Assembly (NCBI GenBank): GCA_039881145.1
Contig: JAYKKI010000008.1
Location: 29,990,501-30,054,500 of the forward strand
From: Druceiella hillmani
Taxonomy: Eukaryota; Arthropoda; Insecta; Lepidoptera; Hepialidae
DNA length: 64,000 nucleotides
Direction of reading: 5' to 3'
Position 1 is the stretch's first letter, and the number at the start of each line of letters is the position of its first letter. Both the position numbers and the translations under genes were made by a program. This document shows, piece by piece, positions 21,901 to 28,153 of this stretch. The notes beneath the pieces were generated by a model. It was not told where the DNA came from. It did not search any database and saw nothing but the letters and a program-made list of their open reading frames with translations.

Positions 21901-24086
21901 ACTGTTCATGCAGCAAAGACCAAAAAACAAAATACGTACGTACAAGCTGTGAAAAGGCCATATGTTTTGAACAAGCAATTTTTTCCTGCAGATTGTACTA
22001 ATTTCGACTCTAATTCCTGAGTTGTTACTAGTTTTTCCATGTTTATTTCATTCAAGATGTAATTTTTTATTTTTTTGAAGTGTATTTTTAGTTTTTAAGT
22101 AAAACTAGTTACTTTTATTGGATCTTTTAAATGAGCGCTTAGACTTTTGTAACCAAAAATTAATGTCTTAGCTTTGGTAATAAAAATGTTTAAAATATGA
22201 TTTATATTACTTGTTTTTTTTATTTAAATCTACCTTGGACGATTCTGTATTAAAATATAATAACTTGACATAATTTTGGTAAAAATAATTAGTTTTTCTG
22301 TGTTTATATCATTCAAGATCTCGTGTATTTTATGTTTTTAAGGTTTATTTTTGGTTTTTAAGTAAAACTAGTTAATTTTATTGGATTTTTTAAATGAGCA
22401 CTTTGACTTTTGTAACCAAAAAATGAGTGCCTTAGCTTTGGTAATGCAATTGTTTAAAATATGATGTATATTACTCGTTTTTTTATTTATCTACCTTCGA
22501 TAATTCTGTATTAAAATATAAAATAATAACTTGACGTAATCTTGGTAAAAATAATTTACTACTGCCTGTTTTAGTTTCGGGTATGTCATACCCCGCCACA
22601 TACTTGAAGTAATTTTTTGTCACCACACTCTCGCCGAGTTATCATTATTATTTGCCATACGATCCAGATTGAGACAAGGTTGTTTTAACCTTTTTTTCAC
22701 CGGGAGTATTGTGAGGGAGATTTTGCATTATGCCCACATACACATTTTTTTATTAGCTTTTATTTAGAAGACAATTAAAAATTCTTTTAATCAAAAAGAG
22801 GAAGTAAAACTACAAAAATTTTAACCAATTTCCTACCGCCGCTAAGAAAAACATAATCTCATTTATATAGTTTTGACCAGCAGCCAAATTGTATTTTATG
22901 TAATTTGTCACTGATAATAACTATTTATAAATCTATGGTGTAAAACAATACTGATGCAATATTATATTCCTATTTATTTGATCTAGAGGATACTATAGGG
23001 ATAGAGGATATTATTACCAGTGGGTCTCACACGAATATATTATATGTTTTTGCAACACAAAAATTGTCCATTATTTCTACATTTAGGAAAGTTAAAAAAA
23101 AAAAAACATTGTATAGTTTACAAAATATTTGTATTCTTAATATTCCCATTACCAGCTTTCAAACAGTTCCAGCGTCAAGTGAGACAATTGGACATTTAGT
23201 TAGAAGTTTATTAAAAATTATCTTACAGATTATTATAAATCTGTTCATTTCTGAACTCTACATTACATCCATATTAACCGTTTTAGTGCCATGGTTTTTT
23301 ACTCACATGTACTTAAATGCCAAAGAAATCTTTTGTTTTTGATGTCATTTACCCTTGTCTCGAAAAAAACAATCGCTTCCAAAAATTATCCAATTTTAAT
23401 AATTTTTTCGGTATTTTCTTAATAAAAACTTGTACCAAGGATAATAAAATACAAAGAAAATTATGGAAATATATATTGTGAACAAAAATTATAACAAAAA
23501 CTGAAATCAAGATCACATCGTCATTTTCACAGTACGGTACATCTTCCGTATCAGCAAAATAATTGTTATCGTCACTATTATCACTATAACTCAAAATTTG
23601 CATTATGCCAAATTGTGAGCGCACCACAATGTCACTCCCATTATCACTTTCTTCACAACTTGAAAAACAATCATTTTCACTCGAATTATTTTCGTATTCC
23701 GACATTATGGGTTAGAAATTTTCTTCTCTTGAATTTTTTTTATGTTGTAATTACTAATAATATTATAATTTCACGTAGAAAGATAAAAAATTTGAGATGC
23801 GTGCGAGCGACCTCGCCTATCACGCGCTAAACAGCAACTGATTTTACAAGCACCATCGCGCTCGTGGCAAATTTAGTTAGTACGCGCAAGAGTGCGATGG
23901 CGCTCGTTGGCACTCGAACGGTTAATAATGTATATGTAAAGCCTATTAACTCACTTTTCTAATATAATATGTCTTTCAAAGGTCTGTAAATGTACACCAC
24001 AAACGTCGAAACAAACTCAACCACAGCAGTATGAAAATGAGCCACCTACAAGGTTGAAAGATGTAACACCAAGGAAGAATATATGA
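141..24086 (+). CDS. large coiled-coil protein, 3' part of gene (11 exons)
   Basis: Exons read from the sequence: 141-998, 1282-1459, 5605-7010, 7355-7477, 7598-7796, 7885-9530, 10695-10910, 14784-14931, 16157-16269, 17516-17587 (start uncertain) and 23982-24086. All have AG/GT borders and their phases match; summed length is 5,064 nt, 1,687 codons plus TGA. The first exon opens in frame at an acceptor, so the protein starts outside the window. Composition is Glu/Lys/Asn/Leu-rich with heptad-like stretches over roughly residues 120-280, 290-340, 390-815 and 980-1140, typical of a long rod. Short TQT/TQS motifs (TTQTD, IGTQSD) resemble dynein light chain LC8 docking sites. The C-terminal tail is basic and non-helical. 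No motor, kinase or membrane segment is visible. A CENP-E-like kinesin tail, centrosomal protein or golgin are all possible; I do not recognise it. Convergent with the GckIII gene to the right. Confidence 0.8.
1282..1459 (+). CDS. coiled-coil gene, exon b
   Basis: Acceptor CTGTTACAG, donor CAAG|GTTCAT, entering in phase 0 and leaving in phase 1. It continues the rod (ATSQKENEELQRKLSEYEKL). The leading ATG is an internal Met after splicing; it does not need to be a start. Confidence 0.85.
3239..4440 (-). mobile_element. Tc1-type DNA transposon relic
   Basis: The left end, CACTGCCAGCCAAAAGTTTG near 3241, resembles Tc1 terminal repeats. Reading leftward on the minus strand, a broken transposase is recognisable across several frames: first a region like MQWALSWPIENGQKK near 4120-4060, then HGGGSIMVWGCFSGHGTG at about 3950-3890, then a DNDSKHSS-like DDE segment near 3790-3770, and a C-terminal part near 3690-3530. 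Stops and frameshifts interrupt it, so it is dead. I could not find the matching right terminal repeat, so the right boundary is approximate. It sits in an intron, antisense to the host gene. Confidence 0.8.
4420..4501. repeat. three copies of CCCTGATGCAACAA
   Basis: CCCTGATGCAACAA occurs at 4420, 4444 and 4488, irregularly spaced, just beyond the recognisable transposase remains. It may be part of the degraded right end of the Tc1 relic or a separate short duplication. Confidence 0.7.
4884..4961. repeat. 27-bp-arm inverted repeat (hairpin)
   Basis: The arms 4884-4910 and 4935-4961 pair over 27 bp with one difference (T/C) around a 24-nt loop. It could be a tiny foldback transposon remnant or a transcribed hairpin; nothing decides between them. 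Confidence 0.8.
5605..7010 (+). CDS. coiled-coil gene, exon c (469 codons)
   Basis: Acceptor ATTTTAG at 5604 with the G left over from exon b gives codon GAT; donor GAG|GTATGT, phase 0. The open frame extends upstream to 5529 but that part is intron: it encodes a hydrophobic unlike stretch and lies before the acceptor. The exon begins with a short helix, then a Ser/Pro-rich spacer with possible phosphorylation sites, then more than 300 residues of heptad-rich rod (for example LEQENKNLKIELEKLREEN). Confidence 0.9.
7355..7477 (+). CDS. coiled-coil gene, exon d (41 codons)
   Basis: Acceptor TTTTTTACAG, donor TTCT|GTAGGT, phase 0 to 0. It encodes a Leu/Gln-rich helix (LKDCLQEIEQLKMDVMKNQN) that continues the rod. 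The exon is too short to be picked out by open-frame length alone; phase and composition support it. Confidence 0.85.
7598..7796 (+). CDS. coiled-coil gene, exon e
   Basis: Acceptor AATTTAAG, donor CACC|GTTAGC; phase 0 in, phase 1 out. The single left-over C joins AT at 7885 to make a His codon. The encoded helix (NLEQEIVKLHGHLD) fits the rod. Without splicing at 7796 the frame would hit TAG immediately, so the unusual donor is needed. Confidence 0.8.
7885..9530 (+). CDS. coiled-coil gene, exon f (549 codons)
   Basis: Acceptor ATTCTAG, donor AAAAG|GTATGG, leaving in phase 0. A Ser-rich linker comes first, then a helical rod (RQDLNYQNLERLYLEA and following), then a Ser/Thr-rich region carrying TTQTD at about 8691-8705, KQTQSE near 9132 and IGTQSD near 9164, then a last helical block. 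The TQT-type motifs resemble LC8 (dynein light chain) binding sites; that is a motif inference. Confidence 0.9.
9531..10694 (+). other. intron f/g
   Basis: AT-rich intron. It contains a long inverted repeat (10347-10522). A G-rich patch lies near 9621-9640 (GAGGGGGGAGGGGGGAGA). No coding signal. Confidence 0.7.
10347..10522. mobile_element. foldback/MITE-like element, about 176 bp
   Basis: The outer parts form long inverted repeats: 10347 onward (AATGAAACTACGTGATGTAG) matches the reverse complement of the end at 10522, and pairing continues inward through TTCTTTACCAC to AACCTAGG, about 60 bp per arm with small gaps. The loop contains another palindrome, GCAAAGATCTTTGC at 10441-10454. There is no open frame. 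A non-autonomous DNA transposon is the simplest reading; the superfamily is not clear. Confidence 0.75.
10695..10910 (+). CDS. coiled-coil gene, exon g (72 codons)
   Basis: Acceptor ATTTCAG, donor ATAGAG|GTAAGT (strong), phase 0 to 0. The region is no longer a rod; it is mixed and basic (NIKPKKRHAPTV), then acidic, then ends with an amphipathic stretch (NFFRSIIKKVFDGG). Confidence 0.85.
11171..11312. mobile_element. short inverted-repeat element with GA microsatellite core
   Basis: Arms 11171-11209 and 11275-11312 are reverse complements over about 38 bp with several mismatches (outermost ATAGCTACTGTTA against TAACAGTAGCCAT). The 65-bp centre carries a (GA)n run near 11248-11264. It looks like a decayed MITE. 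Confidence 0.7.
13030..13250 (+). mobile_element. Helitron-like 5' end fragment
   Basis: Starts TCTATACATATAATAAAA, the same 18-mer as at 63745 and one base different from 60240. Downstream there is TTTTTGTGTCTTTCTGTTTGT and text like that in non-autonomous insect Helitrons. The 3' end could not be placed, so the end coordinate is approximate. Confidence 0.5.
13870..14380. mobile_element. possible non-autonomous DNA transposon remnant
   Basis: This segment is less AT-rich than its surroundings and repeats related words (ACTAGCTGCTAGTAAACT, GTTGCTAGTAAA, GTGTGTAA) and a hairpin near 13951-13986 (GTGAGAGTAAAG/CTACTTTTCTCAC). The words recur in both halves. No terminal repeats or target duplication could be fixed. 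Confidence 0.3.
14448..14509. repeat. long AT hairpin
   Basis: GTTTCCTCAAAAATTGTTTT and the following bases pair with a mirror half ending TATTTTTGAGAAAC, about 29 bp per arm with very few mismatches and essentially no loop. Confidence 0.75.
14784..14931 (+). CDS. coiled-coil gene, exon h
   Basis: Acceptor TTTAATTAG, donor AGAGAA|GTATAT. It enters in phase 0, as exon g requires, and leaves in phase 1, as exon i requires. It encodes a helical then Lys-rich stretch (LDLQELSYLHQKVCHIWK, later ENDLFKRKQNTIQR). Support is the two-sided phase match, the helical composition and good splice sites; without transcript data it stays a prediction. Confidence 0.65.
14932..16156 (+). other. intron h/i
   Basis: AT-rich intron with a small hairpin near 15597-15627 (AAAATCAGC/GCTGATTTTT). 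A minus-strand open stretch (15264-15473) has a basic composition but no family that I recognise. Nothing else is supported. Confidence 0.6.
16157..16269 (+). CDS. coiled-coil gene, exon i
   Basis: Acceptor TTTTCATCAG; the leftover A from exon h plus TA makes an Ile codon, then MELEAAVREERKRLNEVRD, a clear charged helix, then a Pro-containing tail (STDKPPSALEL). The donor used here is TTA|GTAATA (phase 0). It is noticeably richer in G+C than its surroundings, as coding sequence would be. An alternative donor CCACC|GTCTGC inside the exon would leave phase 2 and suit the longer version of the next exon. Confidence 0.65.
16270..17490 (+). other. intron i/j
   Basis: AT-rich. A 106-codon open stretch (16373-16693) is hydrophobic, has no recognisable domain and no coding-like composition, so I treat it as chance. 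Confidence 0.6.
17491..17587 (+). CDS. coiled-coil gene, exon j (5' border ambiguous)
   Basis: Clear exon-like block between ACCATTATAG (17490) and CTG|GTACGT. The open frame reads CHCNDGVEVSSHVQEI and on to KTKAHGPRL. From the first AG this frame needs phase 2, but the upstream exon leaves phase 0, which would give an early TGA. A second acceptor, GTAGAG at 17515, restores phase 0 and drops 25 nt; I use 17516-17587 in the joined model. The same site (GAG|GTGAGT) also looks like a donor. The exon leaves in phase 0, matching the last exon. Confidence 0.55.
19330..19895. repeat. three-copy tandem repeat, about 190-215 bp unit
   Basis: Unit markers recur in order: GGCTCAGTAAAG (19372, and near 19590 and 19772), TTGTAAAAATGGAACTC-like, then GACATCTTAGCGAAGTGAAT (19474 and about 19688; diverged at about 19874). 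Copies differ by small indels. There is no coding potential. Confidence 0.85.
20360..22001 (+). pseudogene. piggyBac transposase, broken
   Basis: In order: an acidic Ser-rich N-terminus (SSNESSSTEVSDHC), a stretch like DEQ..FRGR (21090-21110), AKTFYVFNLEVYAGQQPAGP at about 21170-21225, a DNWFTS catalytic segment (about 21311), a TKTGLDVVDDLSATY segment with the last acidic residues (about 21570-21615), and a Cys-rich C-terminal end (CFNCSC...CEKAICFEQ, about 21890-21975). Frameshifts and stops separate these blocks, so no functional enzyme is encoded. Normal length would be about 550-600 residues. Confidence 0.88.
22029..22556. repeat. two-copy tandem duplication inside piggyBac element
   Basis: 22029-22285 and 22286-22556 share long matches, such as TTTTAAGTAAAACTAGTTA, TTTGTAACCAAAAA, CTTAGCTTTGGTAAT and ATTCTGTATTAAAATATAA. 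It lies between the transposase stop and the right terminal repeat. Confidence 0.85.
23278..23921 (-). mobile_element. 644-bp piggyBac-type deletion derivative with intact TTAA flanks
   Basis: Ends CCGTTTTAGTGCC (left) and, reverse-complemented, CCGTTCGAGTGCC (right) are 13-bp terminal inverted repeats with 2 differences. TTAA lies at 23274-23277 and 23922-23925, the exact piggyBac target duplication. Just inside the right end are GC-rich subterminal repeats (GCGATGGCGCTCG and GCACCATCGCGCTCG in inverted arrangement). The ends differ from those of the neighbouring 20065-22638 element, so it is another family. Confidence 0.88.
23349..23705 (-). pseudogene. N-terminal fragment of piggyBac-like transposase
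   Basis: An ATG-initiated frame of 118 codons inside the short element. The first 70 residues are strongly acidic and Ser-rich (MSEYENNSSENDCFSSCEES), the usual style of piggyBac transposase N-termini. After ENDD the reading becomes hydrophobic and unlike a transposase, so the frame probably runs across a deletion joint. No catalytic domain remains. Confidence 0.65.
23982..24086 (+). CDS. coiled-coil gene, last exon
   Basis: Acceptor TTTCAAAG with a branch-site-like TATTAAC about 35 nt upstream. It reads 34 codons in phase 0 (starts VCKCTPQTSKQTQPQQ, ends TRLKDVTPRKNI) then TGA. The tail is basic and Gln/Pro-rich, with another TQ motif. It is the only open, coding-like end between the transposons and the convergent gene. 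A weak ATTAAA polyadenylation word lies at 24193. Confidence 0.7.
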   Translation, partial: VCKCTPQTSKQTQPQQYENEPPTRLKDVTPRKNI

Positions 24087-27000
24087 TATACAAAAGCGCA
24101 AATTTGAAATATTTTGTCTTGTCAATGTTATTATTGTCTTGTATTTGTCGTGATAACCTTAATACACAGTAATTTATTTGTTTGTTGCAGAAATTAAACT
24201 AGTGTGCACTTCACTAAAATATTTTTATTATTTATAGAATTAGATTGCATGAATGCTATTAATAGAGGTATTTATTGACAAGTATTGTAAACCCTTAGAT
24301 CATGTGGGGATCCTTTTACTTAACATGCCGACTTGTGCCAAGTCATTAAATAATGTAAAACTCCAAAGTATTAACTTCATTGTAAACAAATTGTTTACAT
24401 AGAAAGATACGTAGTTACAAGACAGTTAAACCATTTGTACCTTACGTATGTAAATATGAGTGTAAAAAATAATGAATAAGAGGAAAAAAATCCTCTTTCT
24501 GTAAGGAAAGTTTTATAAAATGAAATTTTTATTACCATAAAAGTGTGTAAACATTGGTTAATCATCTCAGTTTGGTCATAATGGTGAAAATAAAATAGTA
24601 TTTTTGTCACTATGATTCGTTATTTTGTTCTCTTATGAAATATAATTAATTGTCTATATGCTATATAATTATCTATTATTAACATTAAGTTTCTGATGAG
24701 CCATCTCAGTTTGGTTCACATCTGACATGGAAGAAAAATTAGTCTTGTATTTATTTCATTTTAACAAAAATATATACATTTAAATGGCTTATATGCAATG
24801 CACGCGATCAAAGGTTTAAGAAGGAATCATAGTCTAACAAAAAAGTGGCAATAAAGTTTATTTCAAAGTATCCTTACATTGTACGCTTTATACTCACCCA
24901 CGTCCAGTTGCAACCGCCATAACCTTAATATAATTCTAGCTTTTCAACCAGGATGTTAAAATCATTCAAATAGGATTTCTAGTGTCAATTTATTCCAGAA
25001 AAGTTTAACACGTATGTAGGTAAATTGATAGAACATAACCAAAACTTTTTCATAGGGCAAAAACATACAAAATAACAACACAAATTAAAAATAAAACGAG
25101 CTGCAATCTGTTATGTTATCTATATTTTCTCTTTTACAATACCAAGTTGTTTTGAGTGTGACTTTAATAAAATTATGTTTATAGCAACAAGAGAAGTTCA
25201 TATGCCGATACAATATACCTGCAATATTATTGACAAATAATCGTTAATTTATTATAGGCAACAAAATGATAATGACAAAAATGAAATCACATTCTCAAAT
25301 TTAATTTTTTTTTTAAATTTTTAAACAATATTTAATATGCTACATCGAAAAAACATATGGAATGTATGATGAAATTCACTTTTACAATAAATATTAAATT
25401 TTCAGCATAAAATTAGCAACATAAATATGGTTACAATTTATAAAATAAGCTATTATCTATTTTTTTGCAAAAGAACAAATGAAATTGCTTCTTAACCTCC
25501 AAAGGCATTTTATATTATAAAAGGTAATTTTAGTAATAATCTACAAGTTTAATTCCATAATTGATGCAAGAAGGCAGTAGAAATTAATTTGAAACAGGCA
25601 TTTATAATATCATAATAATCATTATTAAAATATATCTTCCAAATAATATTAATTTGTTTTTACTGTAAATAAATTTATAATCAACATTTTTTTCGAAGAC
25701 ATGGTAGACGGCATCTTTCACTGTTGGATAACAATATTTTATATATCACCATATTCATATTTAGGCTGAAATTGATTCATAATATATTTTCGTGACAATT
25801 TCTCAAAGAACAGTTATTGGCCACCATTTGAAAGTGTATTTTAGCCAGCTTCAGCTTGTGGCATAAATTACTTCTCTGTAACTCCATTACCTATACCCTC
25901 TAGACCAATAATAACCACTAGGTGTTAGTACTCAGATTTCATTTATACCACAATAATTATTTTAGTTATATCTCTGGCTATTTTTACCCATAGATTGAAA
26001 GGACTTTATAGTAGTTACGAGATTAACATAATAATTGTCTTTGATAATGATACTTTTGGTTAATTATTTGTGTAACATTATATTACTGAAGAAACCATTA
26101 TGGCCACTTCAGCTCTGGCTAAACACAAAACGACAAACACTTCGTACATTGCCTCGGTGACCAATAAAAACTTTGAACTATTAGACAAAAATAAAACGCT
26201 ATTGAAAATGTTGCTCTCTGTGCACTAATAACAATTATAATCTCTACATTTACATACATAAATTTACAAAAATATGTGTCTCTTATTAATTTGCTTGAAA
26301 AATATTACTGTGTATACATACATAACATTTCAACTGCACACCATTTATATTCTTCCATTTATTTATATTGTTGATCATAATGTTTGTGTACGATTACATA
26401 ATTATATACAGAGATATGGTTAAACTATAATAATATAATGTGCTAGACTGTCGTGGTATCTTACATTATTGTGTGGAAAAATCACATCAATTTAATATTA
26501 AGAAATAACAAAGTTTCTATGTATTTCCATCAGTTTTAAAATTTTGTCTACATTTTAATAAACATACACATTTCACTGTTATGTTGTTTAATGAAATACA
26601 CCAAATAAAAATTCTATATATTTATTGCTAGCCAAGTTTGCTTTATAAACCTCTTATATTTACATAGTTCTTGCCGTCACAGATAAAATTGAATTGAAAT
26701 GAGTATTTGCCATAAGTGAAACAAGAAATGTACAGTGTAAAAGAGAGCGCAAATCCTGAAACAGTTAAAAATATTTCTTATATTCAATACAAACTATTGA
26801 TTGAAAATGCCATTAGTATACAAAGAAATGTACCGTCATAGTTCTTAGTTATCATTGATGCCAATAACATAACGATGGCGACATGGCCATACGAGACGTA
26901 CTGTATGATGTTTATTGACAATTATCTAGTAACGGCAAAAAATACTCTCGTTGGATTTTAACTATATATAAACCTTAATTATACTATTGCAGAAGATAGA

Positions 27001-28140
27001 TGAATTCTTATCTATTTTGAGTTTGTTTTTACCAACGATGATTCTGTAAAGTATTATTTATTTCATTCAATGTGGTAAAAGTAGATAAAATTAGTTCTAA
27101 ATTTAATACAAATATTACTTTTTGTATCATAATAGAGACAGTGACCAAATTGTTAAACCGTCTTTTAATTAAAAACCCTGTTTGGCGTAATTGTAATAGC
27201 TATCTGCTTTAACTAATAACTCTGAGGCACAGCACACAATTCACCTTCCGTCCGAAACGTAATCCTCTGTTCATTTACATTTTTGCCTACCACTTTAATA
27301 TAAAAAAAACCAACTCCCAGGCGAACTTATTATATGAAATTACACAGTAAAAATGACCGTTAACGAGAAGACAAAACAATTTTTTCATATTCAAAGTTCA
27401 TTTGATAAAAATAAAATAGTCAAAAATTATCTATAATTCATTACAATACCTATATAAGAACACTTCAATAAACTGTTTATTTTCATTATGCTACATATTT
27501 TACACAATTTTAGAATATTTTTACAATTTATAATTTTAAATATACCAACCGCTAAATATTGTCACGACAGAAGCATCCGTGCAGCGTGCGCGGGACTAAA
27601 CATGCTTCCTCTGATTAATATTACATTACTAAAGATCAAATGGTTACAAGTGTGGTAAAGACTTTAAAGAAAACTAAAAAAATCAACGTTGAACAAATAT
27701 AAATATATAATGGAAGAATTTCTAATAAAACTTAACACAATCTTTAAATTAAACCCTCAAAGGGACTAAATTATTTAAACAACTACCTTGCGAAGCAAGA
27801 TTATAGGAAGAAAATACATATTACATATTCACCTATGTATTTTTATAACACTATGGCATTGCAACTTTGTGACTTGGCTCCTTTTAGCTTTCCTCAATGT
27901 GAAAAACTATATCAAATAATTCAAAATAAAACGATTAACAAGTATCACTTCATCCACATGACTTAGTAACCATATTAGATTCAGTCAACAACAATGTCAA
28001 TAAATAGATATACGTTCGGCACTTTCCATAACTCTCACCAGAACAAAAACACACGCCGTAGCCTGCATCCTCTTCGCCGTGAGGTACTCGCAGGGGTCTT
28101 CCACGGTGTGGTGCCTTTGAATAAGTCTTGTGATTTTATC
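24087..28140. other. convergent intergenic / 3' UTR region
   Basis: Very AT-rich with no coding signal. It lies between the stop of the + strand gene and the stop of the - strand kinase. At 24850-24862 a + strand AATAAA is immediately followed by TTTATT (AATAAA on the - strand), so both genes could end there; in that case about 3.3 kb would be kinase 3' UTR. Many other AATAAA words exist, so the true ends are unknown. Confidence 0.5.
24850..24862. terminator. candidate bidirectional polyadenylation signals
   Basis: AATAAA on + at 24850-24855 and AATAAA on - (TTTATT) at 24857-24862, between convergent genes. Words this short occur often by chance in AT-rich DNA. Confidence 0.3.
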
Positions 28141-28153
28141 TTATGACAAATCT
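28141..28153 (-). CDS. GckIII: GckIII last coding exon
   Basis: Acceptor CGTTTCAG. The leftover AG plus A gives Arg, then Asp-Leu-Ser-TAA. Only 13 coding bases; the remainder of the exon would be 3' UTR running to lower coordinates. Confidence 0.7.

Larger units (their letters stand above)
20065..22638 (+). mobile_element. piggyBac-superfamily transposon, decayed, about 2.57 kb
   Basis: The left end CCCGATGGGAGTGTGGTG and the right end (reverse complement) CTCGGCGAGAGTGTGGTG are terminal inverted repeats with 3 differences in 18. The left flank is TTAA; the right flank is TTAT, a one-base decay of the piggyBac target site. Subterminal parts also match: a GACATACCCC word at the left and its counterpart ATGTCATACCCCG at the right. 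Inside is a broken piggyBac transposase in the same direction. The 3' non-coding part holds an internal tandem duplication (22029-22556). Confidence 0.9.
17588..23981 (+). other. last intron, transposon-rich
   Basis: A 6.4 kb intron filled by a tandem array (19330-19895) and two piggyBac-type elements (20065-22638 and 23278-23921). 17600-19300 contains broken open stretches (for example 18310-18537) with coding-like pieces but no identity that I can support; it may be another dead transposon. Confidence 0.65.
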
